A stretch of 64,000 bases of DNA from Lepiota brunneoincarnata (taxonomy: Eukaryota > Basidiomycota > Agaricomycetes > Agaricales > Agaricaceae): positions 62,001-126,000 of the forward strand of contig JAEBUN010000065.1 of assembly GCA_023014365.1 (NCBI GenBank). Direction: 5' to 3'. The position numbers and the translations under genes were made by a program. Shown piece after piece: positions 1-10,854 of this stretch (positions within the stretch are counted from its first letter, which is position 1; the number at the start of each line of letters is the position of its first letter). The notes under the pieces were generated by a model. It was not told the origin of the DNA. It saw only the letters and a list, made by a program, of their open reading frames with translations, and ran no database searches.

Positions 1-651
1 TTTGAGCCAGTGTGGGTCAGGACCAAAGCGGAGGGTCAGGGTGGTATCCTTGATATAAGGTAACCAGGGGACGGGGTGAAGTCAGTACGTAGACTTCGGA
101 ACCGAGGCGGAGTACATTGGGCAGGGGGTTGGACTTGCGGCCTCAGCTTATGTGCTGTGCCCTCCTACTGTCCTAGTCTGTATTTCAGGAAGTCGGAGCC
201 GAAGCAGAGCGAGGCAGAAGAGAGGAGAGGATATGGAACAGGGAGCTGGTCCGCTGCTCGATTTGATTATCAGACTGAGGAGTACAAGTCAAGTACCTAC
301 GGTATATATACTACTGGCCTTACAAACTATGACTCATACTGACTATGTGTGGAGCAAAGTGGAGACCGATCTAGTTACAAACGGATTACAAACGGATTAC
401 AAATGGAATGGAAATGGGTACAGGTATGGAGACTGATAACGTATCTTGACTACAGATGGGAAATGGAGACGGGGGTATGAGACACCAAGGGTCAGGTAAC
501 CATGGCATGTGTGGAGGTGGTTGCGTGATCGGGGCAGTGGGTTGCGGTCGGAGCAGGTCAGGGCTGAGTCGGAGGGCAGAGGGTTGTTGTGTGGAACACA
601 CGTGGAGTCGAGAAGCCAAAGTTTAGACTCTGAGTTGGCATGGATATGACA
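1..651 (-). repeat. 3' LTR of Gypsy-B left copy
   Basis: Matches 7209-7861 in the same orientation and 17454-18106 and 24635-25298 in the opposite one. On the minus strand it starts TGTCATATCC. The terminal TG at the outer end falls outside the window. It contains the TATATATA stretch near 303-312 that would be the LTR core promoter. Short ORFs inside it (such as 76-342) recur in every LTR copy and are not genes. Confidence 0.93.
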
Positions 652-726
652 GTGCCTCCCCTTTAGGGCCAAGCCTCGAGGCCCAAGGCAGTCTAGGCCA
701 GGGCCCATCGGAAAGTTCCGGCAGGG

Positions 727-734
727 TATAAAAA
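727..734 (+). promoter_or_regulatory. TATA box of the antisense accessory gene
   Basis: TATAAAAA lies about 50 bp upstream of the plus-strand ATG at 783, in the internal region just inside the 3' LTR. The same box precedes the gene in the right copy. It points away from the LTR, into the element, and so would drive antisense transcription. Inferred from sequence only. Confidence 0.55.
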
Positions 735-782
735 CGGTGAACTGGTTCGATTCCAAAAAACACAACTTGACCTCTTACTCCC

Positions 783-1808
783 ATGAGCAGACAACCCTCC
801 CGACAACTGACCGCCGCGGAGTGCAAGGTGCAATTGTTGAGGGAGAAGGCGGAGCAAGAGGAGCAAGAGCGGCTGGAAATTGAGAGGCTGGAGGAGGAGG
901 AGCAATGAGAGGAGGAGGAGCGGCAGTGGATGATAGTGCTGTGCCAGCAACAAGTGGAGGAGTGGGTGAGAGAGCGTATGGCGGAAGATATCAGATGGCA
1001 ACAAGATGAGGCTGCTGAGGCAGAGTGTTGGGCGATTCGGGCCTGACTTGTCGCAATAACTACGGGGGCCTTGTCGAGCCATCCATTGGAAGAACCGATG
1101 CAGGTAGATATGGAGGAGTCGGATTCCGAATACACAGATAGGGACAAGGCAAGAGATGAGGAGGAGGAGGAGGAGGAGGAGGAGGAGGCCTCTGGGGATT
1201 CAGGGGATAAGGGTAAAGGGGGGGCAAAGGTGAGGGCGGCCCCGCGACTGGGGCCATGCAAACGTATTCGGGGGCGAGAACCCCTGCTGGAGGTGTCAGC
1301 AAGACAAGGTCCTGTGTGAGGTCGCCAGCAGGTAAGTCATTTTGAGGGTTTCCAGGCTACATACTGATAGTTTTTTTAGTAACACCAGGAGTTGCTGTCA
1401 GTGCAGCAAGATGAAGAAATGGTGTGGGGGTCAAGAGGAGATGGAGCCAAGTGGGGCTGGGGGGATGTCGGGCCACCAATTCGAAGGTGAGTAGGGGTTT
1501 CTGACTGTGAGGTTTGCTGACCAAATGATCCTGTAGAGCTGAAGTGACTTATCGAGGAGGGGCACCAGAAGACCCTCAAGTGGGTCAATATCATGGAGGT
1601 GCGGCTTGCACAGGCCATCACTCAATTGGGGAAGAGGGTGGACAAGGTTGAGCTGACGGCTGGCCGCTATGAACAGTTGCAGCATTGGGAGGCGTAGGTG
1701 GATGGTAGCTGGTCGAGTAGGGGTATTACGGAGACGGAGGAGATGGAGGAGTTGGAGGAGTTGGAGGAGTTGGAGAGCATCGGAGGCATATCAGAAGAGG
1801 AGGTGTGA
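783..1808 (+). pseudogene. Antisense Zn(II)2Cys6-like gene of Gypsy-B, left copy
   Basis: A spliced gene runs opposite to gag-pol between integrase and 3' LTR. Proposed exons are 783-1331, 1389-1486 and 1537-1808, with donors GTAAGT and GTGAGT. The N-terminus is a charged coiled coil (MSRQPSRQLTAAECK...), followed by an acidic poly-Glu tract and a cysteine cluster assembled across intron 1. The last exon has a second coiled coil and an acidic end. In-frame TGA codons occur near 907, 1045 and 1550; the same three are in the right copy. This copy also has an extra T near 1248 that shifts the frame before the cysteine cluster. The family resembles Agaricomycete hypothetical proteins with paired CX2CX6C motifs. 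The function is not known. Confidence 0.6.
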
Positions 1809-1926
1809 GGTATGATGGAGGATGCAGCGGCACCACCCTGCACCTCTGGGAACAACACGGATAGGTAGTTTGTACTTGTCCAATAAATTTTTTGTTTCTT
1901 GGTGTGGTGGGTGATCAGTGGAAAAC

Positions 1927-3174
1927 TCAGAGTGAATGGAGGGGGCCAGGCTTAGCAGGGTAAGAGGAATGGAAAGCCTCTACTAAATCTATGGCATGTT
2001 CAACCTCGGTAGCCAGTAACCATGAAGACTCTTCTTCGGTGTCTTCATAACCTAACCAAATGACTTTGTAGAGGAGTTTGCATGCACGGCGCCAATCAAT
2101 CTTTGAGTCGATGATGCAAGCGATTTCGTATTCTGGTTCGCCATCGATAGAAACTGGCGCAGGTGGCAGTTCCAATCGGGTGGGTATGGTATTAGGCATA
2201 GCCGGTTCAAGCATGGAAACATGGAAGACAGGGTGTACTCCACGCATGGAGTCAGGAAGTTGGAGTATAAAGGAGTGGGTACCTGCTTGGGCAATGATCT
2301 CATAGGGTCCAAGGAACTTTTCGGAGAGTTTTTTGGAAGGACAGGTGGTGCGGAAAAATTGGGTTTTCACGAATGCCTTTTGTCCTACCTTGAAGTCCGG
2401 GGCAGGGAGTCGGTGGGGGTCGGCAGAAGTCTGATAGCGTTGCTGGGCTAGTGCTATTTCAGACTTCAAGGTGGTATGTAGGTTGTCAAGGTCAATAGCA
2501 AAATGGCGGGCCCGAGCGGAGGCGAGGTCGCATTCAGGATGAACTGTGATGTTCGGATGGTATCCTTTATTAGCAAAGAATGGGGAGATACCGGTGGTGG
2601 CACTAGGGGCATTGTTGTAAGAAAACTCAGCTAGTGGTAGTAATTCAGACCAATTGTCCTGTTGGTAGTTACAATAGACCCAGAGATATTGTTCCAGGGT
2701 CTGGTTGGTGCATTCCATCTGTCTGTCACCTTCTGGGTGGTAGCCCAAAGTGAAGTGTAGTTTCATGTCGAGGGCTTGTCCCAATGAGCGGAAGAAGTGA
2801 GAGACAAATTTGGAGCTGCGGTCGGAGGTAACATGTTCGGGTACGCCATGCTTGGAGAAGATGTGGAGGACAAATAGGCGGGTGAGGTTGGAGGAGGTGA
2901 CAGTATCGTAGGTGGGGATGAATAAGGATTGCTTGGTGAGTCTGTCGACTATTACTAGGATGGCATCGTAGCTGGAGGAGGCAGGGAGTTTCTCGATGAA
3001 GTCCATGGAGATTGAATTCCAAGGGCATTCAGGGATGGGGAGTTGCTTGAGGAGACTGTAGGGGCGGTGGCGCTGGGGTTTAGACCTCATACAGGTGACA
3101 CAAGACTTACAGAAATCTTTGACAAAGGTGTGGACACTAGGCCAGGTGTATTCGCACCGGATGAGTTCCAGCAT
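1927..3174 (-). pseudogene. Gypsy-B integrase with chromodomain-like C-terminus (left copy)
   Basis: Open for 415 codons. Cysteines of the HHCC zinc-binding end (CKSCVTCMRSKPQ) are followed by the catalytic core: SMDFIEKL (first Asp), HVTSDRSSKF (second Asp) and a degraded third block reading DRQMECTNQT, where the right copy has DGQMERTNQT. The C-terminal segment EYEIACIIDSKIDWRR...LYKVIWLGYEDTEEESSW is a chromodomain-like module, the hallmark of chromoviruses, thought to steer integration to marked chromatin. The R-to-C change beside the catalytic Glu and the loss of the upstream part make this copy non-functional. The minus-strand frame begins inside the domain, so the listed start is only the first possible one. 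Confidence 0.85.
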
Positions 3175-3555
3175 TTTATTCTGACCAAAGTAGCCAGCTA
3201 GGACATGATCGTGCTTGTACTGGAGGACCCAAAGTCAGAGATTGTCGGTGTCAGGGACGTAGATTCTGTCATCTAGGAGGAGGAAACCTTTATTGTTAAC
3301 TGACCAACAGCCTTCTGGGCTAGCAAGATGGGCGGAGGTGGTTGGATCCACTGGTAGAGCAGTGAGGATATTGCAGGTGTAGCTGGTCGAGATCCATGAC
3401 TACAGCTGCGTGAAGGGAAGGGGTGTAAAGAGTGGTGGCGCAGACAGAGGCCGTGAGCTGTTCATGGGTGAACACAGGCCGGAAGTTGTGTGGGTTGACT
3501 GATGCATAGTCGCTATTCCCCCCTTTAGGGTAGACGTCCCATCATCTAGTTAGGG

Positions 3556-4960
3556 CATCATGCTTGGTGCCGAGGTGGCCGGGTCGGAACTGGATGACGA
3601 GGTGGAATTGGGATAGGAACTCGGACCAACAAGCTTGGCGGCGAGTCAGGATCTTGGTGGTTGCAGAAGTATTCGAGGTTTCTTGTGTCAGTGACCACAT
3701 CATAGCAAGGGGGGCACCTTCGAGATAGTGCCGCCAGATGCGAAAAGCTTCGAATATCGCCAGGAGTTCCTTGTCGTGGTGTCATAAGTTGAGCTCGGCC
3801 GTGTTAAAGGTGCGGGAATGGAATGCAGTACGGGATGGTACCTCCCCACTCGTCGGTGAAGAGAGAGGATTGCCGCGAAGGGCGTAGTCCGGAGGCGTCG
3901 GTCTCGACAATGATCTGAGCGTCGGGGACCCAAGGAGTGAGGACGGGGGCGGAGATAAATGCTTCCTTCAAGGGAGTTAAAGGCCTCGCGACAATCATCA
4001 GTAAAATGCCACTTCACGTCTTTGCGGGTGAGGCGAGTGAGCGGAACGACGATGTCGGAGTATCCGTGAATGAAGCGACGGTAGAAATTGGCGAAGCCTA
4101 GGAAGGACTGGATGTCCTTGACTTTCTTGGGTTCCGGCCACTCCTGGATGGTCTTGACCTTAGATTGGTCCATTCGGAGACTGTCGGGGGAAAGAATGTA
4201 GCCAAGATATTCCACTGTATCAGAGTGGAACTGGCATTTGTCGGGGTGGGCATATAGACCGTGTTGGCAGAGCCACTTGAGGACCTCCTTGACTTGGTCA
4301 CAATGGATACTGTGATTGTCGGAGTATATCAGAATGTCATCAAGGTAGATAGTAAGGCAGACGTTGAGCATGTCCTTGAATATATCGTTCATGAACTGCT
4401 GGAAGGTGGCAGGGGTGTTGGTGAGGCCAAAAGGCATAACCATCCATTCGAAGGAGCCATAGCGGGTCCAAAAGGCGGTCTTCCATTCGTCGCCATCAGC
4501 AACGTGGACAAGATGGTAGGCACAAGAGGTCAATTTTGGTATATACATGGGCTTTGTGAGGGGAGTCTGAGAGGTCGGAGATGAGCGGAAGGGGTAGCAA
4601 TCCTTCTTGGTAATACTGATTGAGACCTCTAAAATCAACGCATAAGCGGAGGGAGCCGTCCTTTTTCTTGACGAAGAGGACCAGGGGCTCCATGAGGGAG
4701 AAGTGGAGGGGTGGAATGAAACCAATAGATAAATGTTCAGTCAATAAATCACGTAGAGCTCCAAGCTCCTGATTGTGAAAGGGAGTAAATGGTACCTGAC
4801 CTGGAGGCTGACCGCCTGTCCTCTAGGTTAATCTGGAGGTCATAAGGGCAGGTGTGGAGCGAGTGTGTCAGCACGCTGATTTACTGAAAACATCAGGCAA
4901 ACTCAGTGGTATTCCTCGGGGATAGGACGAGAGGTCAGGCAGGTTCATCAGAGACAGAAG
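3556..4960 (-). pseudogene. Gypsy-B reverse transcriptase/RNase H (left copy, frameshifted)
   Basis: Fragments in several frames match the right copy at 20336-21749. Visible are the RT fingers ([20 protein letters not shown] region), the catalytic YLDDILIYSDN near 4330, and a broken RNase H stretch with an altered TDAS motif near 3900. The shift in the KIDL(L/R) motif near 4530 is shared with the right copy, so it arose before the duplication. Extra stops and small indels between 3560 and 3990 are private to this copy. Confidence 0.8.
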
Positions 4961-4994
4961 AGGACAGCAGCCGATGCGGAAGGCAGCGGAAGAG

Positions 4995-5574
4995 GTTGAT
5001 TCAGAATTGTTGGGAGCCAGGGAGCTTGGCAGCTGCGGATAAAGGCAGGAGCAGTTTATCAGGAGATGTGGGTTTCGCAATGGGGACAGGATTGGGACGA
5101 GGTCCCGGACAGGGGTGGTGAACCTAGGTCAGGAGTGTCAGGGGTGGCCATAAGTGGGGCTGATGCAGGTGCAACGCAGGTAGAGATGGAAGCAGGATTC
5201 TCGAGTAGGGATGGCTGGAAAGTAATACTGCCCAAAGCCCAGTCAATCAACAGATTGTAGCAGGTGAGCCCGTTGTGTCCTAAGACCACAGAACAGGAAG
5301 AGTCGAGCTAGGTGACATAAGTGTCCAAAATGATAGATTCACCAGAGGGGAAAGATACAGGCAGTTGTGCAAGCTCCGTAATGTAGGCATTTGAGGTCCC
5401 ATCAAATAACCAAAGTTCAATAGCCGGGATGGATGAGGTTGGAATACTATGAGAACAAACAAAAGATGAGTCCACAAAACAGTGAGTAGAACCGCTATCA
5501 ACAAGAGCTTTGAAAGGAGAAAGAGAAGAGAAATTAGAACTAACTACATTGTCCGTTGTAGAAAGCAGGTCCAA
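4995..5574 (-). pseudogene. Gypsy-B retropepsin-like protease (left copy)
   Basis: The minus-strand frame 5308-5574 contains ALVDSGSTHCFVD, the DSG active-site triad of a retroviral-type aspartic protease. Downstream there is only frame-shifted similarity to the right copy (19739-20311). It would have cleaved the Gag-Pol polyprotein. Confidence 0.75.
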
Positions 5575-5747
5575 AGCGGAGAGTATGGAAGCGGAAACAG
5601 AAGATAAAGAAGTAACTAAAGGAGAAGTTAATGTAATATGAAAAGAGTTTGGGTTGGAAAGAGCGGATGCATTGAGATGGAAACTCTCTGGAGCACAGCA
5701 GAGTTCAATGTGATCCTCAGTCTGTGCAGAGGCCTGAGGACCGCTGA

Positions 5748-7175
5748 CTATTTTTCCGAGCTCGGGAGAGCCGGCACGTCTGTCTTGGGGAGCTGAGCCT
5801 GTCGGCCTTTAGCCTTGGCATCAGGGAATTTCTTCTTGTCACAGTTGGCAGCCCTGTGATTGGGATCTGTGCAGACAAGGCAGAGGTTATTGTCGAAACG
5901 TCGTTGACATTCATCGGGGGTTAATTTACTGTCCTTACCAAGTTTACTAGTAAGGTCGGATTTGGGCGGGGCCAATTTCTGACCAGCAGACGGGTTGGGT
6001 GGATTGCCCTTGAAGCTGGTGTTGGGGGTGCTGCCTTTGTTATTACTATTGGCAGGCTTGGCAGCAGGTTGGTGGTTGGACGAGGTGGATGGGGATGGGT
6101 TGCCTCCAGGTTTCCTAGAGGCGGTCGGGTCCAAAGCGGCTTTGGCATGGGCCTTCTCGCGTTGGCGCTCCCAGTAGTGAGCATCGGTCTTCATCGCTGC
6201 TGCCCGCATTTCAATGAAGGTGTCGGGTTTGCTGTCAGGCCGATTGGACAGAATGTCCTGGATGCGGTTGGGGAGGCCTTTGTAGTAGCGGTGACAAAAT
6301 ACTTCATCACCCCAGCAGAGTTGGCCAGCTAGGCGGAGAAAGTCGACATTGTAGACAGCAATCTTCTCATCATAGTGCATTCGGAGGGAGTCGAGCTGCT
6401 CAGCAGCTTCTCCAGTCGGATCCGCAGGACCAAAATTGGTCTGCAGTTCCAGGGTGAACTGGTCCCAGTCCTCGATCCAGTCATGTATTATTCTGTGGTT
6501 GTCAGCCTCATCGAGGCCAATTTTGAAGTGTTGCTGTGCCATGCCTGTGAGGTATGTCAACTGCAAAGTTGACCTTGGTGGCAGGGGATAGCAAACTGGG
6601 CCGGGTTAGTACAGAAGTAGAGCTGACATTGGAAGAGGGAGGGTTTGAGTTTGGCGGGGTCGGAACCTGTAAAGATGTCAGGTTCGTGAGCTTTGGTATG
6701 GGGAGATCAAGGAGGCTGTGGGGCTTGAGAGTTCCCACAGCCGTCCATTTGATTGGCTATGTGTTGGAAAACTCAGAGTATGAGTCTATCATGGTCATCT
6801 TGGGTGTTGCCAGGTGGGATGTTGTTGTTGTTGTCGCCGTTGTCTGATGGTTCATCGTCGTCCGGGGGCCCATCCCCATTGTCAGGATTGTCGTTGGGAT
6901 CACCAGGGTCACTGGGATCAGGATTGGGGTTTGGGCCCTCGTTGGGACTGTCGGGAGTCTGAAATAATGAAGGTTGGATATCTTCAGAGAAGTGGTTGGG
7001 AGTCAATGGTGCGACCGATTGTAGACAAGAGCGAGGAGCCCTCGGGGAGTTGGGTTGCAGTTCTTCGGAAAGGGGTTGTCGAGCGACACGTCTACTATGG
7101 CAAACAGCCGGGGACATGAGAGTGCGGGTACGGGTGACTGTTCAAGAGACCATGGTTAGAAGGGATCAGAAAATG
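5748..7175 (-). pseudogene. Gypsy-B gag (left copy)
   Basis: Two minus-strand blocks (6773-7117 and 5748-6566) correspond to the N-terminal Pro/Asp/Asn-rich part and the retrotransposon gag domain of the right copy. The C-terminal zinc knuckle CLVCTDPNHRAANC (CX2CX4HX4C) is intact near 5850. Here the codon after ECQ is CGA (Arg), where the right copy has TGA, so this copy keeps the ancestral base at that point. The central portion is interrupted by stops near 6570-6770. Confidence 0.8.
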
Positions 7176-7208
7176 TGATGGACAGGAGGAGTGTGAGTCT
7201 GATAATAC

Positions 7209-7861
7209 TGTTAGAGCCAATGTGGGTTGGGACCGAAGCAGAGGGTCAGGGTGGTATCCTTGATATAAGGTAACCGGGGGATGGGGTGAAGTCAGTACGT
7301 AGACTTTGGAACTGAGGCAGAGTACGTCAGGTGGGGGGTTGGACTTGTGGTCTCAGCTTATGTGCTGTGCCCTCCTACTGTCTTAGTCCGTATTTCAGGA
7401 AGTCAGAGCCAAAGCAGAGTGAGACAGAAGAGAGGACAGGATATGGAACAGGGAGCTGGTCTGCTGCTCGATTCGATTATCAGACTGAGGAGTACAAGCC
7501 AAGTACCTACGGTATATATACTACTGGCCTTACAAACTATGACTTGTACTGACTACGTGTGGAGCAAAGTGGAGACCGATCTAGTTACAAACGGATTATG
7601 AATGGATTACAAATGGAATGGAAATGGGTACAGGTATGGAGACTGATAATGTATCTTGACTACGGATGGGAAATGGAGACAGGGGTATGAGACACCAAGG
7701 GTCAGGTGACCACGGCACGTGTGGAGGTGGTCGTGTGATCGGGGCAGTGGGTTGCGGTCGGAGCAGGTCAGGGCCGAGTCGGAGGGCAGAGGGTTGTTGT
7801 GTGGAACACACATGGAGTCGAGAAGCCGAAGTTTAGACTCTGAGTTGGCATGGATATGACA
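7209..7861 (-). repeat. 5' LTR of Gypsy-B left copy (653 bp)
   Basis: On the minus strand it begins TGTCATATCC and ends CTCTAACA, a TG...CA terminus. It is nearly the mirror image of 17454-18106. The outer flank 7862-7866 TAGTA is one half of the target duplication; the other half is left of the window. Confidence 0.95.
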
Positions 7862-7869
7862 TAGTAACA

Positions 7870-9834
7870 TCATCTGGACAGTCCATCCAGCCCAAATGTC
7901 TTCCCTTCTTTGTGTACTAGCGTGAAGTGGAACAATCTAATGAAGTCCACCCAACAGTTTACAGTAGCATTCAGGAGTTTTCCTGGGTTGTTTAACATCC
8001 CAAAGAGAAACTTCGCATCTGTTTCCACTACTAGATTTCTTGATCCCCACAATAAATATTTCTCCTGTTCCAGCACTATTCTTAAGCCGCATAGCTCTTG
8101 CTTGGGCTGAGAATACCTCTGCTGTCTCTCATCCAATAATATTGACCCAAACTTCACATAATGTATAAGCTTAGCATCTTCTACATCTCTCTGATATATA
8201 TAGTATCCCACCGCCCTCCATGAGGTATCCACAGCTACTACTATGGGCTGTTTACTTGGAAATTGGGGGTTCCTGGTTGGGAAACAGCGCTGAATCGCAT
8301 CTTTCAGCTCCTGCTGTGCTTTCTGTTCATTTTCTCCCCATTCAAACTCTTGTCCCTTCTTAAGCTTTTCATATAGAGGTGCAGCAATGGCTATGAACTT
8401 TGGGATATGATTCCTGCAGCACATAGCTGTTCCTAGAAAACCCTTTAGCTCAGAGACATTCTCACAGTCCCCCCATCTTAATATCTTCCCAATGGTGTCT
8501 GTGGAAGGTAACTGTCCTTTATATGAGCATTCAAAACCCACTACAGTGATTTCATCAGTGCAGATAGTCGTCTTGGGCCCAGCAAAGGTTCCCCCTATGT
8601 ATTTCATCCTCTGTAGAATCCTATTGACCATCTGCATGTGTTCCCATACAAATTGTCAGATCCCTGGGTTCTTTTTCAACATCTCTTTAGTGCCATCTGG
8701 CAGCTCATATCTGGTTTTCGGTCCTCTGATAGGTATATCATCTATGTACGGCATCATGTATTCTGGTATCTCACTGGCTAGGATCACTGTTACATCCTCG
8801 TGAAATATAGGCACTGAATTGGTCCATCCCATAGGTAGCGTCACTAAGCGTAGTGCTCCAAAAGGCATCTGGAACATTGTTAAGTCCTGAGACAACTCAG
8901 CTAACAATTGCTCATCATATCCAACATACAGATCCAGGATGCCTCCACAAGCCCTGCCTACAAAGTGCATCACCAAATCTTCCATTACTGGCAGCAGCCC
9001 TGAATGCACTATTGTTACTCTGTTCAGCAGTTCCAAGCTGTGTACTAGTCTCAAACTTTTTCCATCTTTCTTTACCACACAGAACCATCTGGATCTATAG
9101 GATGAGTTTGATGGCTCATATACACCAGCATTAATCTTTCTTTTTATAATGGCACAGACTTCATCATAGATTGCTGGTGGAATTGGAATGGGCTTTTCAA
9201 CCCACAGAGTATGTTCTACTGTCAGTATCTCAATCGGTGGGAAGAAATCCTCCCTAAAACATCCCTTTTCCTCATCTGTCCATGCAAATGCTTCCTCTTG
9301 AAGCATCATGACATGGTGCATCAGCTTTCTTTCCTCTGGCCACAAGAAATCCCCTGCATGGGCTTCATCCAGCTTAAGCTTACACTCCTCAGTATATCTG
9401 CCTGTTGGGACAAACTCTGGAGGATGCATGCTAAGCTCAGGCATTTCTGCCAGCAGGTCCCCTTTTATTTCTTGTTTTATCCTGAATCTCTCTGGTATAT
9501 CACCCAACACTGGCCTTACTTTTAAGGCTACTGGTTTATATTTCTTCCCAGCCAGGCATTGTACCATATCTTCATCATCTTCTTTGGTTTTGAAGACAGT
9601 TATTCCCTGGTCCTTGGTGTCCTGCACATTGGCTATGCATCCTAAGCACAATAATGCTGTCGCTTTATCTTCTTGTGGACAGTCCTCATCGTGTATGACT
9701 TGGTCAATGAACATTAGCTGTAGCTCGGCCTCTGAGAAGCTTCCTTTTGCTAAGCTTAGTGTTTGTGCGATGACAGGGCCCTTCTCATCATCATAGTCTA
9801 TTATACAAGCCACCTCTCCTTGTTCCTTAGTCAA
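7870..9834 (-). pseudogene. Gypsy-A reverse transcriptase/RNase H, left copy (one TGA)
   Basis: The minus-strand frame is the counterpart of the intact 654-codon frame at 15481-17445. The only break is a TGA at 8658-8656, where the right copy has CGA (Arg in GIRQFVWEH). RT signatures: VKKDGKSLRLVHSLE (fingers), FGALRLVTLPMGWTNS, and the catalytic MPYIDDIPIRG. RNase H-like end: VAVDTSWRAVGYYIYQ and VETDAKFLFGML. The catalytic box reads YIDD. The TGA divides the palm from the thumb/RNase H, so no full protein is made. Confidence 0.9.
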
Positions 9835-10002
9835 CTCATTGAGGTTTCTTGAAAATTTTGACTGTTTTCTCTAAGCTTCAGAGGATTACACTCTCCTCAA
9901 GCATAAGTTGGCAACACAGCCCTTTCTCTGGTATTTGGGTCCATAATAACCAAGGTTTGCTTGCCACTGGTGCTATTCCTGACTTTGCTAGCAGTCATTA
10001 CA

Positions 10003-10356
10003 TCAAACAGTCATCCCAGCAGTACTTGATATGCAGGGTTGCAAACTATGTGAACTTGCAAATAGATTGTGACTCCCCCAGCAGGTAAAGCCTACATTCT
10101 TTGCCAACCCACAAGTCTTTTCAACCTGCCCATTTGCACTCTGCAAATTAATCATAGTGTCTGGGTCCCAAGAAATTTGACATGCAATTGCCACTTCCTG
10201 ACTCATGGATACAATCTGTGACCCACTATCTAGCAAGGCCTCTTCCTGCTGAATCCCATTTATCAGAGTCAGAACTACTCTCAACAGTTCACATTCTTTA
10301 GCAATAAACACTTGCCGTCCCCTGTCTCTTCTGGGAAGTGACTCCAAGTACTGCAT
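10003..10356 (-). CDS. Gypsy-A aspartic protease domain, left copy
   Basis: Short frame with EEALLDSGSQIVSMS, the DSG active site of a gag-associated retropepsin. The end differs from the right copy (14960-15304) by a one-base difference near 10090 that shifts the C-terminus (GFTCWGSHN versus GFTCGGVTI). It probably belongs to one Gag-Pol reading unit rather than being a separate gene, since the frame has no convincing start of its own. Confidence 0.7.
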   Translation of the reverse strand: MQYLESLPRRDRGRQVFIAKECELLRVVLTLINGIQQEEALLDSGSQIVSMSQEVAIACQISWDPDTMINLQSANGQVEKTCGLAKNVGFTCWGSHNLFASSHSLQPCISSTAGMTV

Positions 10357-10374
10357 GATTGGATCCTGAGCTAC

Positions 10375-10806
10375 TCAGGCTTGGGTTGCTGAGCCTTCTT
10401 GGGGCACTGTATCATACTTCCAAGAACCGTCTGCCAACTCTGTTATCATGACCTGTACCAGCCCACTATTAATTTCCATATGTTCTGTATCATCTTCCAA
10501 GGGTCCAACTCCTGCTATTAAGCTTTGATTTGTGGGTACCCGTTTTCTCATAATTTGCTCTCTATAAGCATTCCTGTATAAAGGTGACAATGCCAAGAGT
10601 TCTCCATGCGATACTGAGGCTTCTCGCTTCAATACCCTGCTGAGTACTTCCTCAACATTGACATTCCTCTCTATAGGGGCCTGGTGCTTATACGCAGGCT
10701 CCTTCTTGGATGATTCCATCCTTCTGACAGGCAGCGGTGGTACCTCAACAACCGGGCACAGTGGTTTCACATTCCTATATGGTAATTCCCCTGCCTCTGC
10801 ATGCAT
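10375..10806 (-). CDS. Gypsy-A gag-pol linker (DUF4100-like), left copy
   Basis: A 143-codon frame identical in the right copy (14510-14941). It contains VEEVLSRVLKREASVSHGELLALSP, the region between gag and protease in many basidiomycete gypsy elements that is usually matched by DUF4100. That assignment is from memory of the family. Its biochemical role is not known. Confidence 0.6.
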   Translation of the reverse strand: MHAEAGELPYRNVKPLCPVVEVPPLPVRRMESSKKEPAYKHQAPIERNVNVEEVLSRVLKREASVSHGELLALSPLYRNAYREQIMRKRVPTNQSLIAGVGPLEDDTEHMEINSGLVQVMITELADGSWKYDTVPQEGSATQA

Positions 10807-10854
10807 TGGTTTCTCCGTTGTCTGCCCTATTTCCTCATTTTCTGATTCTTCTGA

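Larger units (their letters stand above)
1..7861 (-). mobile_element. Gypsy-B chromovirus, left (inverted) copy
   Basis: Ty3/gypsy-type LTR retrotransposon read on the minus strand. Order from 7861 downward: 5' LTR (7209-7861), gag, protease, RT/RNase H, integrase with chromodomain-like tail, an antisense accessory gene, 3' LTR (1-651, lacking its outer TG because the window begins there). The flank at 7862 is TAGTA, the complement of the TACTA duplication that frames the right-hand copy, so both copies sit at the same place in Gypsy-A. Frames in gag and RT carry stops and shifts, so this copy is dead. It is more eroded than the right copy (17454-25298). Confidence 0.93.

Noticed and set aside
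76..436. ORFs inside the Gypsy-B LTRs (also 7331-7601, 17714-18029, 24837-25221)
   Set aside because: They recur in all four LTR copies, on the strand opposite to the element, vary at start and end, and show no domain. They are by-products of LTR sequence.
1060..1302. Pro- or Ser-rich frames opposite the poly-Glu tract
   Set aside because: Complement of a GAG-rich repeat; low complexity mirrored on the other strand.
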